Origin: Erythrobacteraceae bacterium E2-1 Yellow Sea
Lineage (GTDB): Bacteria; Pseudomonadota; Alphaproteobacteria; Sphingomonadales; Sphingomonadaceae
Reading direction: 5' to 3'
DNA: 64,000 nt
Assembly: GCA_014983025.1 (NCBI GenBank)
Contig: JADCLP010000006.1
Location: forward strand, 1 to 64,000
Positions 7,194 through 17,055 of this stretch are shown here, piece after piece. Numbering within the stretch: the stretch's first letter is position 1; each line of letters opens with the position of its first letter. Under the pieces are notes generated by a model. The model saw only the letters and a program-made list of their open reading frames with translations. It did no database searches and was not told where the DNA came from. Both the position numbers and the translations under genes were made by a program.

Positions 7194-8000
7194 ATGGCAG
7201 ATGACGCCACGTCAAAAATCGATGCCGCCGCTGAAAAGGCTTATGCCGAAGCGACTGCAAAGAAAGTAAGCGCGAAGCCTGAAGCGAAGGTGGAAACCGA
7301 GCTGAAGGAAGCGCCTGCGCCCGAGGCTGCAGTTAAGAAGACTGCTACCAAAAAGCCAGCGCCGAAAAAAATCGTCGCCAAACCGGCCCCAAAAAAGCCG
7401 GCCCCGAAGAAGGCCGTGGCTGAAAAGCCCGCGCCAGCAAAGAAGAAGGTTGCGGCCAAGAAAAAGGTTGCAGCCAAGAAGCCCGCGCCTGTGAAGGCAA
7501 AGGCTGCTGCAAAACAATCCTCCACTCCCCCCAAAGCTATCAATATCAAGGAAAAGATCATGGCTACTGCAAAGACTGCCGATTTCACCAAGGCTGCCAA
7601 GGATTTGGTTGCCGACGTCAAGACCAAGCTGGAAGGCGCCTATGCCAAGACCGGCGAAATGGCCAGCGAAGTAAACGAATTCAGCAAGGCGAACATCGAA
7701 GCCGTTGTTGAATCTGGCAAGATCTTCTTCTCAGGCCTGCAGGAACTGAGCCGCGAAGACATCGAAAATGGCAAGGGTGCCTTCGAAGCCGTCACCGCTG
7801 ACGTCAAGAAGATGGCTGCCGCCAAAACCCCCACCGAATTCATGCAGCTGCAGGGCGAACTGGCTCGCCGCAACTTCGACGCCGCCGTCTCTTTCGGTTC
7901 GAAGCGCACTGAAGCCCTGGTAAAACTTTACAATGATGCTTTCGCGCCGCTTTCGACCCGCGTCAGCATTGCTGCTGAAAAGATCAAGCTGGCTGCCTAA
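7194..8000 (+). CDS. Phasin with histone H1-like N-terminal extension
   Basis: 268 residues. Residues 120-268 form a phasin (Phasin_2-like) helical domain that coats PHA granules. Residues 1-118 are Ala/Lys/Pro-rich with repeated KPAPKK and KKVAAK units, much like the AAKP DNA-binding tails of PhaF or histone H1, here at the N-terminus. This suggests tethering of granules to the nucleoid. The start at 7194 has GAGG 7 nt upstream. A second in-frame ATG at 7560 has AAGGA at 7548-7552 with ideal 7-nt spacing and would yield a 146-residue plain phasin. Both forms may be made. Confidence 0.88.
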   Translation: MADDATSKIDAAAEKAYAEATAKKVSAKPEAKVETELKEAPAPEAAVKKTATKKPAPKKIVAKPAPKKPAPKKAVAEKPAPAKKKVAAKKKVAAKKPAPVKAKAAAKQSSTPPKAINIKEKIMATAKTADFTKAAKDLVADVKTKLEGAYAKTGEMASEVNEFSKANIEAVVESGKIFFSGLQELSREDIENGKGAFEAVTADVKKMAAAKTPTEFMQLQGELARRNFDAAVSFGSKRTEALVKLYNDAFAPLSTRVSIAAEKIKLAA

Positions 8001-8025
8001 TCCCAGCCGATTGATTAAATTTTCG

Positions 8026-8058
8026 AACCAGGATCTCTCCTCTCTCTCCTCCTGGTTT
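8026..8058 (+). terminator. Possible terminator hairpin after the phasin gene
   Basis: AACCAGGA (8026-8033) pairs with TCCTGGTT (8050-8057) around a pyrimidine-rich 16-nt loop. Only a short T run follows, so termination efficiency is doubtful. Confidence 0.35.
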
Positions 8059-8173
8059 CGGGACAGGGCAGGTCGGACATCACGTCCTTCCGGCCCTTTA
8101 CATGTCCGCGAAAGATTTTTGCGCGCCGTTAACTCATTCGCGCCATCTTGCGATTATTCCGTGCGACACCATA

Positions 8174-8572
8174 ATGGCTCACGAAATGACTGAAACCTTG
8201 CCCCTCGCTTCCCCCTGCCAGATACCGCTGCCCGCTGTCCGTTTGATGGCCGGGCAGGATGATGATGCCGATGGAGCAGGCCAGGTCGGCATTGCCACCA
8301 AAACTCGTACACGCCCCAAAAAGCCCAGTCAGTACAAGGTGCTGATGCTGAACGATGATTACACGCCAATGGAATTTGTTGTTCTGGTGCTGAAACGCTT
8401 TTTCGGGATGGATCTTGAACAAGCCACTCGGGTGATGCTGCAGGTCCACCAGAAGGGCGTGGGTGTCTGCGGCATCTTTCCCTATGAAGTGGCAGAGACC
8501 AAAGTGAACCAGGTGATGGATTTCGCCAGGCAGAACCAGCATCCTCTGCAATGCACGCTGGAAAAAGCCTGA
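8174..8572 (+). CDS. clpS: ATP-dependent Clp protease adaptor ClpS
   Basis: 132 residues from ATG 8174. ClpS binds N-degron substrates and hands them to ClpA for ClpAP proteolysis. The conserved adaptor core covers about residues 50-130: [14 protein letters not shown], the [14 protein letters not shown] helix, HQKGVGVCG, and the Cys-containing LQCTLEKA end. The N-terminal tail before the core is unusually acidic and Gly-rich, then basic (TKTRTRPKK). Starts at 8102 or 8186 are possible; none has a clear Shine-Dalgarno sequence. clpA is not adjacent within the window; lptF follows after about 100 bases. Confidence 0.9.
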   Translation: MAHEMTETLPLASPCQIPLPAVRLMAGQDDDADGAGQVGIATKTRTRPKKPSQYKVLMLNDDYTPMEFVVLVLKRFFGMDLEQATRVMLQVHQKGVGVCGIFPYEVAETKVNQVMDFARQNQHPLQCTLEKA

Positions 8573-8676
8573 AACTTCACACGCCCTAACTGCGCATAAT
8601 TTCTGGACAATGGGGCATGACCAGCGCGCTTTTTCGCGCTAGGGGCTGTTACGTTAAGAACAGATAACAGGCGCAC

Positions 8677-9909
8677 GTGCTGAAATTCCTGCCCGCGATT
8701 GACAGATACATTTTCCGGCTTGTGGTTCTGCCCATGCTGGGCGTGTTCGCGCTGGCCGCGTCACTGCTGCTATTGGACAAGATGCTGCGCCTGTTTGACT
8801 TCGTGGCGATTGAAGGCGGCCCGGTATCGGTTGTGTTCAAGATGCTGGGCGCACTGATCCCTGAATATGCCAGCCTGGCAATCCCACTGGGCCTGCTGCT
8901 GGGCATTCTGCTGGCCTTCCGCAAACTGGCCACCAGCAGCGAGCTGGACGTGCTACGCGCGGTGGGCATGTCTTATCACCGCCTGCTGCGCGTGCCCTAT
9001 ATGATCACGCTGGCCTTGCTGGCGGTGAATGTGGCGCTGGTGTTCTACATCCAGCCGATCAGCCGTTATTATTACGAACAGATGGAATATGAACTGCGGT
9101 CGGGAGCGCTGGGCGCATCGATCAAGATCGGCGAATTCACCACGCTGAAGGACCGCATGGCCTTGCGGATCGAGGAGAGCGAGGATGACGGACGACGTTT
9201 GAAAGGCATCTTTGCCCGCGTCGCCAATTCCAAGGGACAGGTTCTTTCGATCAGCGCGCGTGAAGGATCATTCCTTGCAACCAGTGACAGCCCGGACACC
9301 ATAATCCTGCGGCTGTCTGATGGCACGATCGTGCAGGATACCGGCACCAAGACACCGCGCGTGTTGAGCTTTACCCGTCACGATCTGCCGATTGACCTGC
9401 CGCGGATCGAAGAGTTTCGCAGCCGCGGCGATGCTGAGCGCGAATATATCCTGCCCGAATTGCTGCGTATCGGCTGGAGCGAGAAAGCGCCGCTGGAAAA
9501 ACGCGCTGCCAGCCAGGCGAGTTTCAATTTCCGCATGGTTGAGGTGGTGATGATGTTGCTGATGCCGCTTCTGGCGGTTTCACTTGCAATCCCGCCCAAA
9601 CGATCGACCAGCGCCTTGGGCGTTTTTGTGTCCATCATCATGATCGTCGCCTATCACAAGGTAAATCAATATGGGGAAGATATCGCCGCGCTGGGCCGGA
9701 TTGATCCGGTGGTCGCGCTATGGGGTCCCTTCGTCATCTTCGCCATACTGATCATCTGGATGTATTACCGCGTGGCCTTTGTGCCTGGCGGGCAGGCCAT
9801 TGGTGCGCTGGAATCCGCCTTTGACAAACTGGCAAAGCGGCTGCGCAAACTGTTCAAACGCAAACGCCCCAAACTTCACCCCGATACCAGTGCGGCGCTG
9901 GCGCAATAG
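8677..9909 (+). CDS. lptF: LPS export ABC transporter permease LptF
   Basis: 410 residues of the YjgP/YjgQ family, with GTG as start. With LptG it forms the inner-membrane part of LptB2FG, which extracts lipopolysaccharide and drives it along the LptCADE bridge. Hydrophobic helices occur at both ends (about 12-35, 55-75, 100-122 and 280-365) around a large periplasmic jellyroll region. LptG follows after 8 bases, the usual pairing. The C-terminus ends in a strongly basic tail (LRKLFKRKRPKLHP). The LptF versus LptG identity is taken from order and similarity. Confidence 0.88.
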   Translation: MLKFLPAIDRYIFRLVVLPMLGVFALAASLLLLDKMLRLFDFVAIEGGPVSVVFKMLGALIPEYASLAIPLGLLLGILLAFRKLATSSELDVLRAVGMSYHRLLRVPYMITLALLAVNVALVFYIQPISRYYYEQMEYELRSGALGASIKIGEFTTLKDRMALRIEESEDDGRRLKGIFARVANSKGQVLSISAREGSFLATSDSPDTIILRLSDGTIVQDTGTKTPRVLSFTRHDLPIDLPRIEEFRSRGDAEREYILPELLRIGWSEKAPLEKRAASQASFNFRMVEVVMMLLMPLLAVSLAIPPKRSTSALGVFVSIIMIVAYHKVNQYGEDIAALGRIDPVVALWGPFVIFAILIIWMYYRVAFVPGGQAIGALESAFDKLAKRLRKLFKRKRPKLHPDTSAALAQ

Positions 9910-9917
9910 GCTGATAG

Positions 9918-11018
9918 ATGGTGCAACTCGACTTCTTTCCTTCCCGCACGCTGACGCTCTATCTGGCGCGACTGTTCGTGGTTCGTATCTTTGCCGTGCT
10001 GGTCATGCTGGTTCTGGTGCTGATGATGCTGGACCTGCTTTCCACCAGTGGCGAAATTCTGGCGGCAGAGGGGAATGGCCAGGGCGAGCTGTGGACTTAT
10101 GCAGGCCTGCGCATTCCGCAATTGATCCAGCGTTTCCTGCCCTATTCCGTTTTGTTGGCGACCATCATCACCCTGGTGACTTTGAACCAGAATAGTGAGG
10201 TGATTGCGATGAAGGCTGCGGGCCTTTCAGCACACCAGGTGCTGGCCCCGCTGCTGCTGACTGCCACAATAGTGGCTGGCATAAGTTTTGCCTTTAACGA
10301 ACGGGTGGTGACACGATCAACCGCCACGCTGAAGGCATGGGAAGCGAATGATTTCGGCCCCGTACCCGAACATTCAGGGGTCAAGGCCAATGTCTATCTG
10401 ACAGATGGCAATAATGTCCTTTCAGCCAGTTCAATGACCGGATCAGGCAGCGCCATCACCATGAATGATGTTTCATGGTATGAACGCAATGATGCCGGAA
10501 TTATCAAGCATCAGATCCGTGCGCCGCGCGCAACCTATGCCGCACCCGGCTGGAAGTTGGAAAATGCGGTGCGTTTCAATGTCGGCAACGCCACCACTGA
10601 ACAGATCGAAACCTTGACCGTGGGTGAAGGGCTGACACCGGCACAGATCGATCTGGAATCGATAGATCCTGATGCACAAAGCTTCTGGAAATTGTCCGAT
10701 TCCATCGCCGCTTATGAAGCGGTGGGGCGACGCACGGCAGAACTGCGCGCCAAATGGTGGCACAAATTATCAGGCCCGCTGTCATCCATACTGATGCCGC
10801 TGCTGGGCGCAGTTGCTGCCTTTGGCCTGGCGCGGTCGGGCCAGCTTTTCCTGCGTGCGATCATCGGCATGGCATTGGGCTTTGCCTATTTCGTGATTGA
10901 CAATGCAGCGCTGGCGATGGGAAATTTCGGCGGATACCCGCCCTTCCTGGCGGCCTGGGCACCGTTTTTCCTGTTCATGCTGGTAGGCGAAACGGTGCTG
11001 ATCCGTACCGAGGAATAA
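9918..11018 (+). CDS. lptG: LPS export ABC transporter permease LptG
   Basis: 366 residues, second YjgP/YjgQ permease of the pair, 8 bases after lptF and so co-transcribed. It shows the family layout: N-terminal membrane helices (about 12-40, 60-85, 98-120), a periplasmic domain carrying the sequence MNDVSWYERND, then C-terminal helices (about 290-360) including KLSGPLSSILMPLLGA. It completes the LptB2FG membrane core. lptB, lptC and lptA are not in this window. Confidence 0.9.
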   Translation: MVQLDFFPSRTLTLYLARLFVVRIFAVLVMLVLVLMMLDLLSTSGEILAAEGNGQGELWTYAGLRIPQLIQRFLPYSVLLATIITLVTLNQNSEVIAMKAAGLSAHQVLAPLLLTATIVAGISFAFNERVVTRSTATLKAWEANDFGPVPEHSGVKANVYLTDGNNVLSASSMTGSGSAITMNDVSWYERNDAGIIKHQIRAPRATYAAPGWKLENAVRFNVGNATTEQIETLTVGEGLTPAQIDLESIDPDAQSFWKLSDSIAAYEAVGRRTAELRAKWWHKLSGPLSSILMPLLGAVAAFGLARSGQLFLRAIIGMALGFAYFVIDNAALAMGNFGGYPPFLAAWAPFFLFMLVGETVLIRTEE

Positions 11019-11029
11019 AGATCAGCGCG

Positions 11030-12163
11030 TCATGCGCCCACGGGGTTGCCCCCCGATGACCTTCCCATCGTGCTTTTGGCAATACGCGCCACCAGCACCA
11101 GCATGCCCGGATGGTTCGCCCCGTCATAGGTTGATGCCTCACCCAGCTCACGTTTCAGCCGGCGATGTGCCTCTGGCAAATCGTGATAGGGCATGGACGG
11201 CATCAGATGATGTAACGCGTGGTAACGCAGGCCAACAGGTGCCCATAATTCAGCAGCAAGTCCCGGAGGGGGCACATTTACGCTGTCCAGGAATTGGGCA
11301 GTTACCGTCATCGGATCCCCATCATTTTCCCACAAATGTGCCACCAGAGTGCGCAGCTGGTTGAGCAGTGCGGTGAAAGACAGGATCACCAGTGCGATCA
11401 GCAGGGGGCGCCAGCCAATAAATTGCGTGCTGAGCAGCAGCAGCCATGACCAGATGAAGCCCCCCACTTCCTGCCAGAAAACGCGACGCTTCATCACACC
11501 TTCGGGCGGGCGCCGGCGGAAATCGGGATTGATGGAAAGGGCAGAGACCCGTTCCCACACCAGTTTGCGAATGGGCGGGATGATAGCACCCAACGGCACC
11601 AGCACAGCAAAACGCAATATCAAGGCAAAGGGCGCGATCAGCGCGATCAGCACGAAAACCGGCAGGCTCCATGGCTTCATCAAGGCCAGTGGCAGATATT
11701 CTGGATCCTCCACCGTGCCATATTGGGTGCGCTTGTGATGCAACGTATGCACTTCTTCATAGGTGAAACTGGGCATCAGCATGGGAATGCCGACCAAAAG
11801 ATTCCACGCCAGCCGGAAGCCGGGCAGCGCATCGCGGTGAATATGGGTTAGCTCATGAATGAACAGCAGCGCACGATAAAGCGCCAATGCCCCCACCACA
11901 CCACAGGCCACAGCCAGCGGCAGACTGTCCACCAGAATGGCACCTGCCAGCGCGGCATATCCCACGGCTGCCGAAAGCAGCATATCGGGCCAGTATATGC
12001 CCGGCCGCGCCTCACCCAACCCCTTGGTCAGATCGCGTGCGGCGCGCAGCATATCCTTGTCATCGCTTTCGATGAATTGGGCGCGCGTGGCCGGCGCCTT
12101 GCGCGGCGCATCAGCGGGATTAAGGGCGTGTTCCATGGTCATAATCGGTAACTTTTGGGTCAT
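11030..12163 (-). CDS. Membrane fatty acid desaturase
   Basis: 377 residues from ATG 12163 (a TTG three codons earlier and ATGs a few codons later are alternatives). It is a di-iron membrane desaturase/hydroxylase: histidine boxes HELTHIHR (about 103-110), HTLHHK (139-144) and a late HALHHLMP are present, between hydrophobic segments. Such enzymes insert a double bond in acyl lipids using oxygen and an electron donor. The substrate is not predictable; it is diverged from the acetyltransferase-like gene with a shared 120-bp promoter region, a pairing I think recurs in sphingomonads. Confidence 0.85.
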   Translation of the reverse strand: MTQKLPIMTMEHALNPADAPRKAPATRAQFIESDDKDMLRAARDLTKGLGEARPGIYWPDMLLSAAVGYAALAGAILVDSLPLAVACGVVGALALYRALLFIHELTHIHRDALPGFRLAWNLLVGIPMLMPSFTYEEVHTLHHKRTQYGTVEDPEYLPLALMKPWSLPVFVLIALIAPFALILRFAVLVPLGAIIPPIRKLVWERVSALSINPDFRRRPPEGVMKRRVFWQEVGGFIWSWLLLLSTQFIGWRPLLIALVILSFTALLNQLRTLVAHLWENDGDPMTVTAQFLDSVNVPPPGLAAELWAPVGLRYHALHHLMPSMPYHDLPEAHRRLKRELGEASTYDGANHPGMLVLVARIAKSTMGRSSGGNPVGA

Positions 12164-12283
12164 TACGCACAAAGCGCGCGCAGCACAAACAGGGCTTCTC
12201 TAACAGTGTAATCGACTGGATTGCTTGACTTGGGGCAAAATGCACTCACTGAAGTACACGCAAACTGAACAGGATGTATGTGC

Positions 12284-13441
12284 GTGAGCCAGACTGAGAT
12301 AGTGATTGACCCCGTTTCCGGCAAGAAAGGCCGTACCGAATTCGTGGATCTGGGCCGCGCATTCGCCGCACGCGAACCGCATTATGTGCCGCAAATCCGG
12401 GCCGAACAGCTGGAACTGGTCGATCCGGCGAAGAACCCCTTCTTCGGGCATGCTAAGGCGCAATTGTTCATTGCCAGGCGTGACGGCAAGGCGGTTGGCC
12501 GCATATCTGCCCAGGTTGACGAGCTGGCGCTGCAAATGCCCGCTGAACAGGGTTTTGGCCCCGGCGTGGGCATGTTCGGCTATTTCGATGCAGAGGATGC
12601 ACAGGTTGCCAAGGCATTGCTCAACGCAGCAGAAGACTGGCTGCGGGCAGAAGGCATGGCACGCGTACTTGGGCCCATTTCCATGTCGATCTGGGAAGAA
12701 CCGGGCCTGCTGGTCAAAGGGCAGGATCACCCCCCCATGATCATGATGGGCCATCACCCGGCGCATTATCGGGATTGGATCGTGGATGATGGCTATGGCC
12801 TGGCCAAACGCCTGCTGACCTATGATCTTGACGTGTCACAGGAATTCCCGCCGCTGATCCAGCGCATCGTCAAATCGGGCAAAGGCAATGATCGCATCAC
12901 TGTGCGCCATGTCGATAAAAGCCGCTGGGATGAAGATGCCGCCATCGTGCTCAATATCCTGAACGATGCATGGTCACACAATTGGGGTTTTGTTCCCTTC
13001 ACACCCGAAGAAGTGGCCTATGCCGGCAAAAAGCTGAAGCCGATCATCAAGGAGCCGCTGAATATGATCGCCGAACTGGATGGCAAGCCGGTGGCCTTCA
13101 TGCTGACTTTTCCTGACATCAATGACGTGCTGAAGAGGATTGATGGCAAGCTGTTCCCATTCGGCTGGTTCCATATGCTGCGCTGGCTGAACAACCCCAA
13201 GGGGGCCGGTATGCGGGTGCCGTTGATGGGTGTGTTGAGCGAACTGCATAATTCACGCGTCGCCAGCCAGCTGGCTTTCATGATGATCAGCGAAATCCGT
13301 GAAGAGGCATCGCGCCTTTACGGATCAAAGCGTGGCGAAATTGGCTGGATCCTGGACGATAATCAGGGAATGGTGGCGATTGCCGATGCGATCGAAAGCA
13401 AGGTCAATCGCGAGTATGAGATTTACGAAAAAACACTGTAA
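12284..13441 (+). CDS. GNAT-fold N-acetyltransferase-like protein (YghO type)
   Basis: About 385 residues. The protein resembles the YghO-like group of large GNAT-related proteins; the family's biochemical role is not established. Residues 20-170 and 190-380 look like two acyltransferase-like halves, with segments such as FIARRDGKAVGRI and MIAELDGKPVAFML that match the beta-strand pair of GNAT folds. GTG at 12284 is chosen because AGGA at 12271-12274 is 9 nt away; ATG at 12278 is in frame but only 3 nt from it. It is divergent from the desaturase gene. Confidence 0.7.
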   Translation: MSQTEIVIDPVSGKKGRTEFVDLGRAFAAREPHYVPQIRAEQLELVDPAKNPFFGHAKAQLFIARRDGKAVGRISAQVDELALQMPAEQGFGPGVGMFGYFDAEDAQVAKALLNAAEDWLRAEGMARVLGPISMSIWEEPGLLVKGQDHPPMIMMGHHPAHYRDWIVDDGYGLAKRLLTYDLDVSQEFPPLIQRIVKSGKGNDRITVRHVDKSRWDEDAAIVLNILNDAWSHNWGFVPFTPEEVAYAGKKLKPIIKEPLNMIAELDGKPVAFMLTFPDINDVLKRIDGKLFPFGWFHMLRWLNNPKGAGMRVPLMGVLSELHNSRVASQLAFMMISEIREEASRLYGSKRGEIGWILDDNQGMVAIADAIESKVNREYEIYEKTL

Positions 13442-13574
13442 ATCAATGTAGCGCGCAAATTTCGATGCTTTTCCCACGCCAATTCAACCACTGGCGGGAA
13501 TTGGACGCGATTTCATCGCAAACTTGAACTCCTGCCCCTTGTCCTGAAAGCGCGCAGATATCACATTGCGGGTG

Positions 13575-14765
13575 ATGAATACCGATCCCGCCAGCAAGGA
13601 TAAACCAACGGCACAACGGGCCGCACCACCCACAGTGCGACCCAGCCGGCGCATGGCTTTTGCAGAACAGGAATTGCGGTTGATTTCCGCATTGGTGTTG
13701 TTGCTGGGCTTGGGGCTGTTTCTGGCCTTGCCATTTGTCCTGTCAATCGGATCGGTGGTTTTCCTACCCCTTGTCACTGCGATATTGTTGACCATTCTGC
13801 TGTCACCCCTGGCGGATAAATTGTCATCTATCGGCCTTCCCAACATATTGGCATCGCTGGGATCGCTGCTGTTTTTCCTGGCCATTGTGATCGCCGCATT
13901 GGCTCTGGTCTTGCAGCCTGCAGTCAACATGATCGACAGCTTGCCTGAAATGGCGCGTCAGCTGGGTGACAGGTTTGCCCAATTGCGTGACGAGTTTGAC
14001 TGGCTTGCCGCCGCCAACCGCCAATTGGCCATGCTGATGGGTCAATCAAGCAATCGTGAAGTGGTGCTGGCCAGCCCCAGCGTGCTGGAACAGTTGGCAT
14101 TCGCCACACCCAGCGTGCTGATCGAAACTCTGCTGACCTTCCTGATGGCGTTCTTCATGATAGAGGCGCGCGTGCGCCTGCGTAGCCGTTTGCTGCATGA
14201 CCGCATTCACAAGGGCGCAAGTCTGAAGGCCGCCCATGTCCTGCGCGAAGTGCAGGACCGTGTTGCTGCCTATATCCTGACAGTTGGCTGGATCAATGCA
14301 GGCGTTGGCGTGATCGTGGCGCTGGGCGCATGGATGATGGGGGTAGAGGCCCCGGTGATGTGGGGTGGCCTCGCCGCGATCCTCAACTTCCTGCCCTATA
14401 TCGGACCGCTGATTATGTTCGCCCTGCTGGCACTGTTTGGCATTGGCACGGCGGAAACCGCGGTGCTGGGCCTGATACCGGCAGCAGCCTATATCGGGCT
14501 GCATACGGTAGAATCGAACATCGTCACACCGTCCATTCTGGGTGCGCGCTTCACCATGAATCCGGTACTGATCCTGATCGCCCTATCCTATTTCTCCTGG
14601 ATATGGGGCGTGTTCGGCGCACTGTTATCCGTGCCCATCCTGCTGACGCTGACAGCTTTCTTCGATCATGTCGGAAAACCCAATCTGGTGGGCTTCATTT
14701 TTGGAGAACCCTTGTTCCAGACAAATCTGATGGCTCTGGGCATGGATGAAGACCCAGCCGAATAG
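13575..14765 (+). CDS. AI-2E family (PerM/YhhT-type) transporter
   Basis: 396 residues from ATG 13575. It has a basic N-terminal cytoplasmic stretch (about 1-30), paired hydrophobic helices (35-80, 95-120), a soluble loop rich in charged residues, then a C-terminal block of helices with GALLSVPILLTLTAFF near the end. This is the AI-2E transporter family layout. Members export or exchange diverse small solutes, sometimes autoinducer-2 or sodium; the substrate cannot be read from the sequence. It converges with sodB, and the hairpin between them can end sodB transcription. Confidence 0.85.
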   Translation: MNTDPASKDKPTAQRAAPPTVRPSRRMAFAEQELRLISALVLLLGLGLFLALPFVLSIGSVVFLPLVTAILLTILLSPLADKLSSIGLPNILASLGSLLFFLAIVIAALALVLQPAVNMIDSLPEMARQLGDRFAQLRDEFDWLAAANRQLAMLMGQSSNREVVLASPSVLEQLAFATPSVLIETLLTFLMAFFMIEARVRLRSRLLHDRIHKGASLKAAHVLREVQDRVAAYILTVGWINAGVGVIVALGAWMMGVEAPVMWGGLAAILNFLPYIGPLIMFALLALFGIGTAETAVLGLIPAAAYIGLHTVESNIVTPSILGARFTMNPVLILIALSYFSWIWGVFGALLSVPILLTLTAFFDHVGKPNLVGFIFGEPLFQTNLMALGMDEDPAE

Positions 14766-14794
14766 GCGGCATCACTGCCCCCAAGAAACGCATG

Positions 14795-14828
14795 AAAAAG
14801 CCCGCCACACCTTCATGGTGCAGCGGGC
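14795..14828 (-). terminator. Rho-independent terminator of sodB
   Basis: Read on the minus strand, GCCCGCTGCACC pairs with GGTGTGGCGGGC (12 bp with two G-U pairs, 5-nt loop), followed by TTTTT. It lies 25 bases after the sodB stop codon. Confidence 0.85.
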
Positions 14829-14852
14829 GAATTTCATTTGCCGCAATTACAC

Positions 14853-15452
14853 TCAGGCGGGATAGGTCCAGGTGGTGCCCCGCGCCAGATTATCCGAAGC
14901 GAACTGCCAGTTCAGCTTGCCTTCAATCACCGCCTCCAGATAGGCCGGGCGCTTGTTCTGGTGATCAATGTAATAGGCATGTTCCCATACATCGATCGTC
15001 AGCAGCGGGTTGAAACCACTGTCTGCCAAGGTGTCACCATCATGCGTTTCTTCGATCGACAGCTTGCCATCCTTTTCCGCCAACCATACCCAGCCGCTGG
15101 CGAAATGGCCCGCGCCGCGATCCTTAAGCTGCTGCTTAAGCGCATCGAGCGAGCCAAAGGCATCATCAATCATCGCACCCAGTTCATCTGACGGATGGCC
15201 ACCATCAGCTGCCAGCGAATGCCAATAGAAACCGTGGTTCCAGCTTTGCGCCGCATTGTTGAACAGGCCCTGATTGACCCCGCGCGCATCGGCAATCACG
15301 GATTCAAGCGATACATCGCCATCAACGGCGGCATTGGTCTTGTCGATATAGGCCTGGTGATGCTTGCCATGGTGGAAAGACAGCGTCTCGGCCGAAATGG
15401 CCGGCGCCAGTGCATCATCGGAATAGGGGAGAGGGATAAGTTCGAAAGACAT
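14853..15452 (-). CDS. sodB: Superoxide dismutase, Fe type
   Basis: 199 residues, full length. It dismutates superoxide to peroxide and oxygen in the cytoplasm. The metal ligands His27, His73, Asp154 (DVWEHAYY) and His158 are all present. The segment AAQSWNHGFYW with Gln69 before the second histidine is the Fe-type signature rather than the Mn-type pattern. A cambialistic enzyme cannot be excluded. It has its own terminator, so is probably monocistronic. Its product peroxide would feed the AhpCF/KatG system encoded about 39 kb away. Confidence 0.95.
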   Translation of the reverse strand: MSFELIPLPYSDDALAPAISAETLSFHHGKHHQAYIDKTNAAVDGDVSLESVIADARGVNQGLFNNAAQSWNHGFYWHSLAADGGHPSDELGAMIDDAFGSLDALKQQLKDRGAGHFASGWVWLAEKDGKLSIEETHDGDTLADSGFNPLLTIDVWEHAYYIDHQNKRPAYLEAVIEGKLNWQFASDNLARGTTWTYPA

Positions 15453-15717
15453 GTTTCCTCCAATTGAGGGGATAAGAGAGGGATTGCACCTCTACGCGTG
15501 AGCCATGTTTGGCTTCTTGTCGCGGTGGTGCGGGGGCGTCTTTGCGCAACTGACCACACGGTGCAAGTTCTGACAGTGAATAATGTAGGTATTACAACAA
15601 CAATTCCAACCAGCATGCGCGCGCACCCTTCCCTTCTGCGGTCAACCGCGCCACAAGCGCGATAGCTGGCCGTAAATTTAGGGATTGCAGCGCGCAGCAA
15701 AGGATTAAGGGCGTAAT

Positions 15718-17055
15718 ATGTCACGCAAGTTCTTCGGCACCGATGGGATAAGGGGCCGCACCAATCAAGGTTATATGACCGCAGCCACTGCCATGCGCGT
15801 GGGGCAGGCGGCTGGTGCACATTTCATGCGTGGGGACCACCGCCACCGCGTGGTGATTGGCAAGGATACGCGCCTGTCCGGCTATATGATGGAAAGCGCG
15901 CTGGTGGCTGGCTTTACCAGCGTGGGCATGGATGTAGTGATGACTGGGCCACTGCCCACCCCTGCCATTGCCCTGCTGACGCGGGAAATGCGCGCAGATC
16001 TGGGCGTGATGATATCTGCCAGCCATAATCCTTACGAGGATAATGGGATCAAACTGTTTGGCCCGGACGGCTTCAAATTGTCGGACGAGGACGAATTGCA
16101 GATCGAAGCCCTGTTGGAACGCGAACCACAACTAGCCGCTGCAGATAGCGTCGGGCGCGCGCGCCGCATTGATGACGCAGCCGGCCGCTATATCCACGCG
16201 GTCAAGCAATCGATTGCCGATGAAACGCGGCTGGACGGGCTGAAAGTAGTGGTCGATTGCGCCCATGGTGCGGCCTACAAGGTAACGCCCACGGCAATCT
16301 GGGAATTGGGGGCAGAAGTTATTGCCCTGGGCGTTGCGCCAGATGGCACCAACATCAATGACGGTGTCGGATCAACCTCTATCGCTGCCCTGCAGGCGCG
16401 CGTGATGGAAGAAGGCGCAGACATTGGCATTGCACTGGATGGCGATGCAGATCGGCTGATCGTGGTTGATGAAAAGGGTCAGGCGGTCGATGGCGATCAG
16501 CTGATGGCACTGATTGCCACCCGCATGGCTGACACGGGCGCGCTGAATGGCGGCGGCGTGGTGGCAACTGTAATGTCCAACCTTGGGCTGGAACGTTATC
16601 TGGCCGGGCGCGGACTGACACTGGAGCGCACCAAAGTGGGAGACCGCTATGTGCTTGAACGCATGAAGCAGGGCGGGTTCAATATTGGCGGCGAGCAATC
16701 GGGCCATATGATCCTGCTCGATCATGCCACCACGGGCGATGGCACGGTGGCGGCGCTCTGCGTGCTGGCCGCACTGGTGGCAGAGGGCAGGCCGGCGAGC
16801 GACGTACTGCACCTGTTTGATCCAGTGCCGCAATTGCTCAAGAATGTGCGCTATTCCGGCGGCTCTCCGTTGGACGCGGGGAGCGTGAAGCAGGTGATTG
16901 CTGATGCAGAGGCAGAACTTTCAGGCAAGGGCCGCCTGGTCATCCGCGCATCCGGTACCGAACCGTTGATTCGCGTAATGGCAGAAGGAGACGATGCAGC
17001 GCAGGTTGAAGCAGTGGTGGATCGTATTTGCGCCGCTGTGCAGGAGGCGGCGTGA
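15718..17055 (+). CDS. glmM: Phosphoglucosamine mutase
   Basis: 445 residues. It converts glucosamine-6-phosphate to glucosamine-1-phosphate for UDP-GlcNAc, and so for peptidoglycan and lipid A. The start [13 protein letters not shown], the phosphoserine loop with Ser102 in [12 protein letters not shown], the metal site DGDADR (about 240-245) and the phosphate-binding [12 protein letters not shown] near the C-terminus are intact. It is the first gene of an overlapping trio: the DUF1272 start codon shares one base with the glmM stop. Confidence 0.96.
   Translation: MSRKFFGTDGIRGRTNQGYMTAATAMRVGQAAGAHFMRGDHRHRVVIGKDTRLSGYMMESALVAGFTSVGMDVVMTGPLPTPAIALLTREMRADLGVMISASHNPYEDNGIKLFGPDGFKLSDEDELQIEALLEREPQLAAADSVGRARRIDDAAGRYIHAVKQSIADETRLDGLKVVVDCAHGAAYKVTPTAIWELGAEVIALGVAPDGTNINDGVGSTSIAALQARVMEEGADIGIALDGDADRLIVVDEKGQAVDGDQLMALIATRMADTGALNGGGVVATVMSNLGLERYLAGRGLTLERTKVGDRYVLERMKQGGFNIGGEQSGHMILLDHATTGDGTVAALCVLAALVAEGRPASDVLHLFDPVPQLLKNVRYSGGSPLDAGSVKQVIADAEAELSGKGRLVIRASGTEPLIRVMAEGDDAAQVEAVVDRICAAVQEAA

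Noticed and set aside
7320-7500. Tandem DNA repeat in the phasin gene
   Set aside because: The repetition comes from KPAPKK/KKVAAK codons in a coding frame; it is a protein feature, not a separate repeat element.
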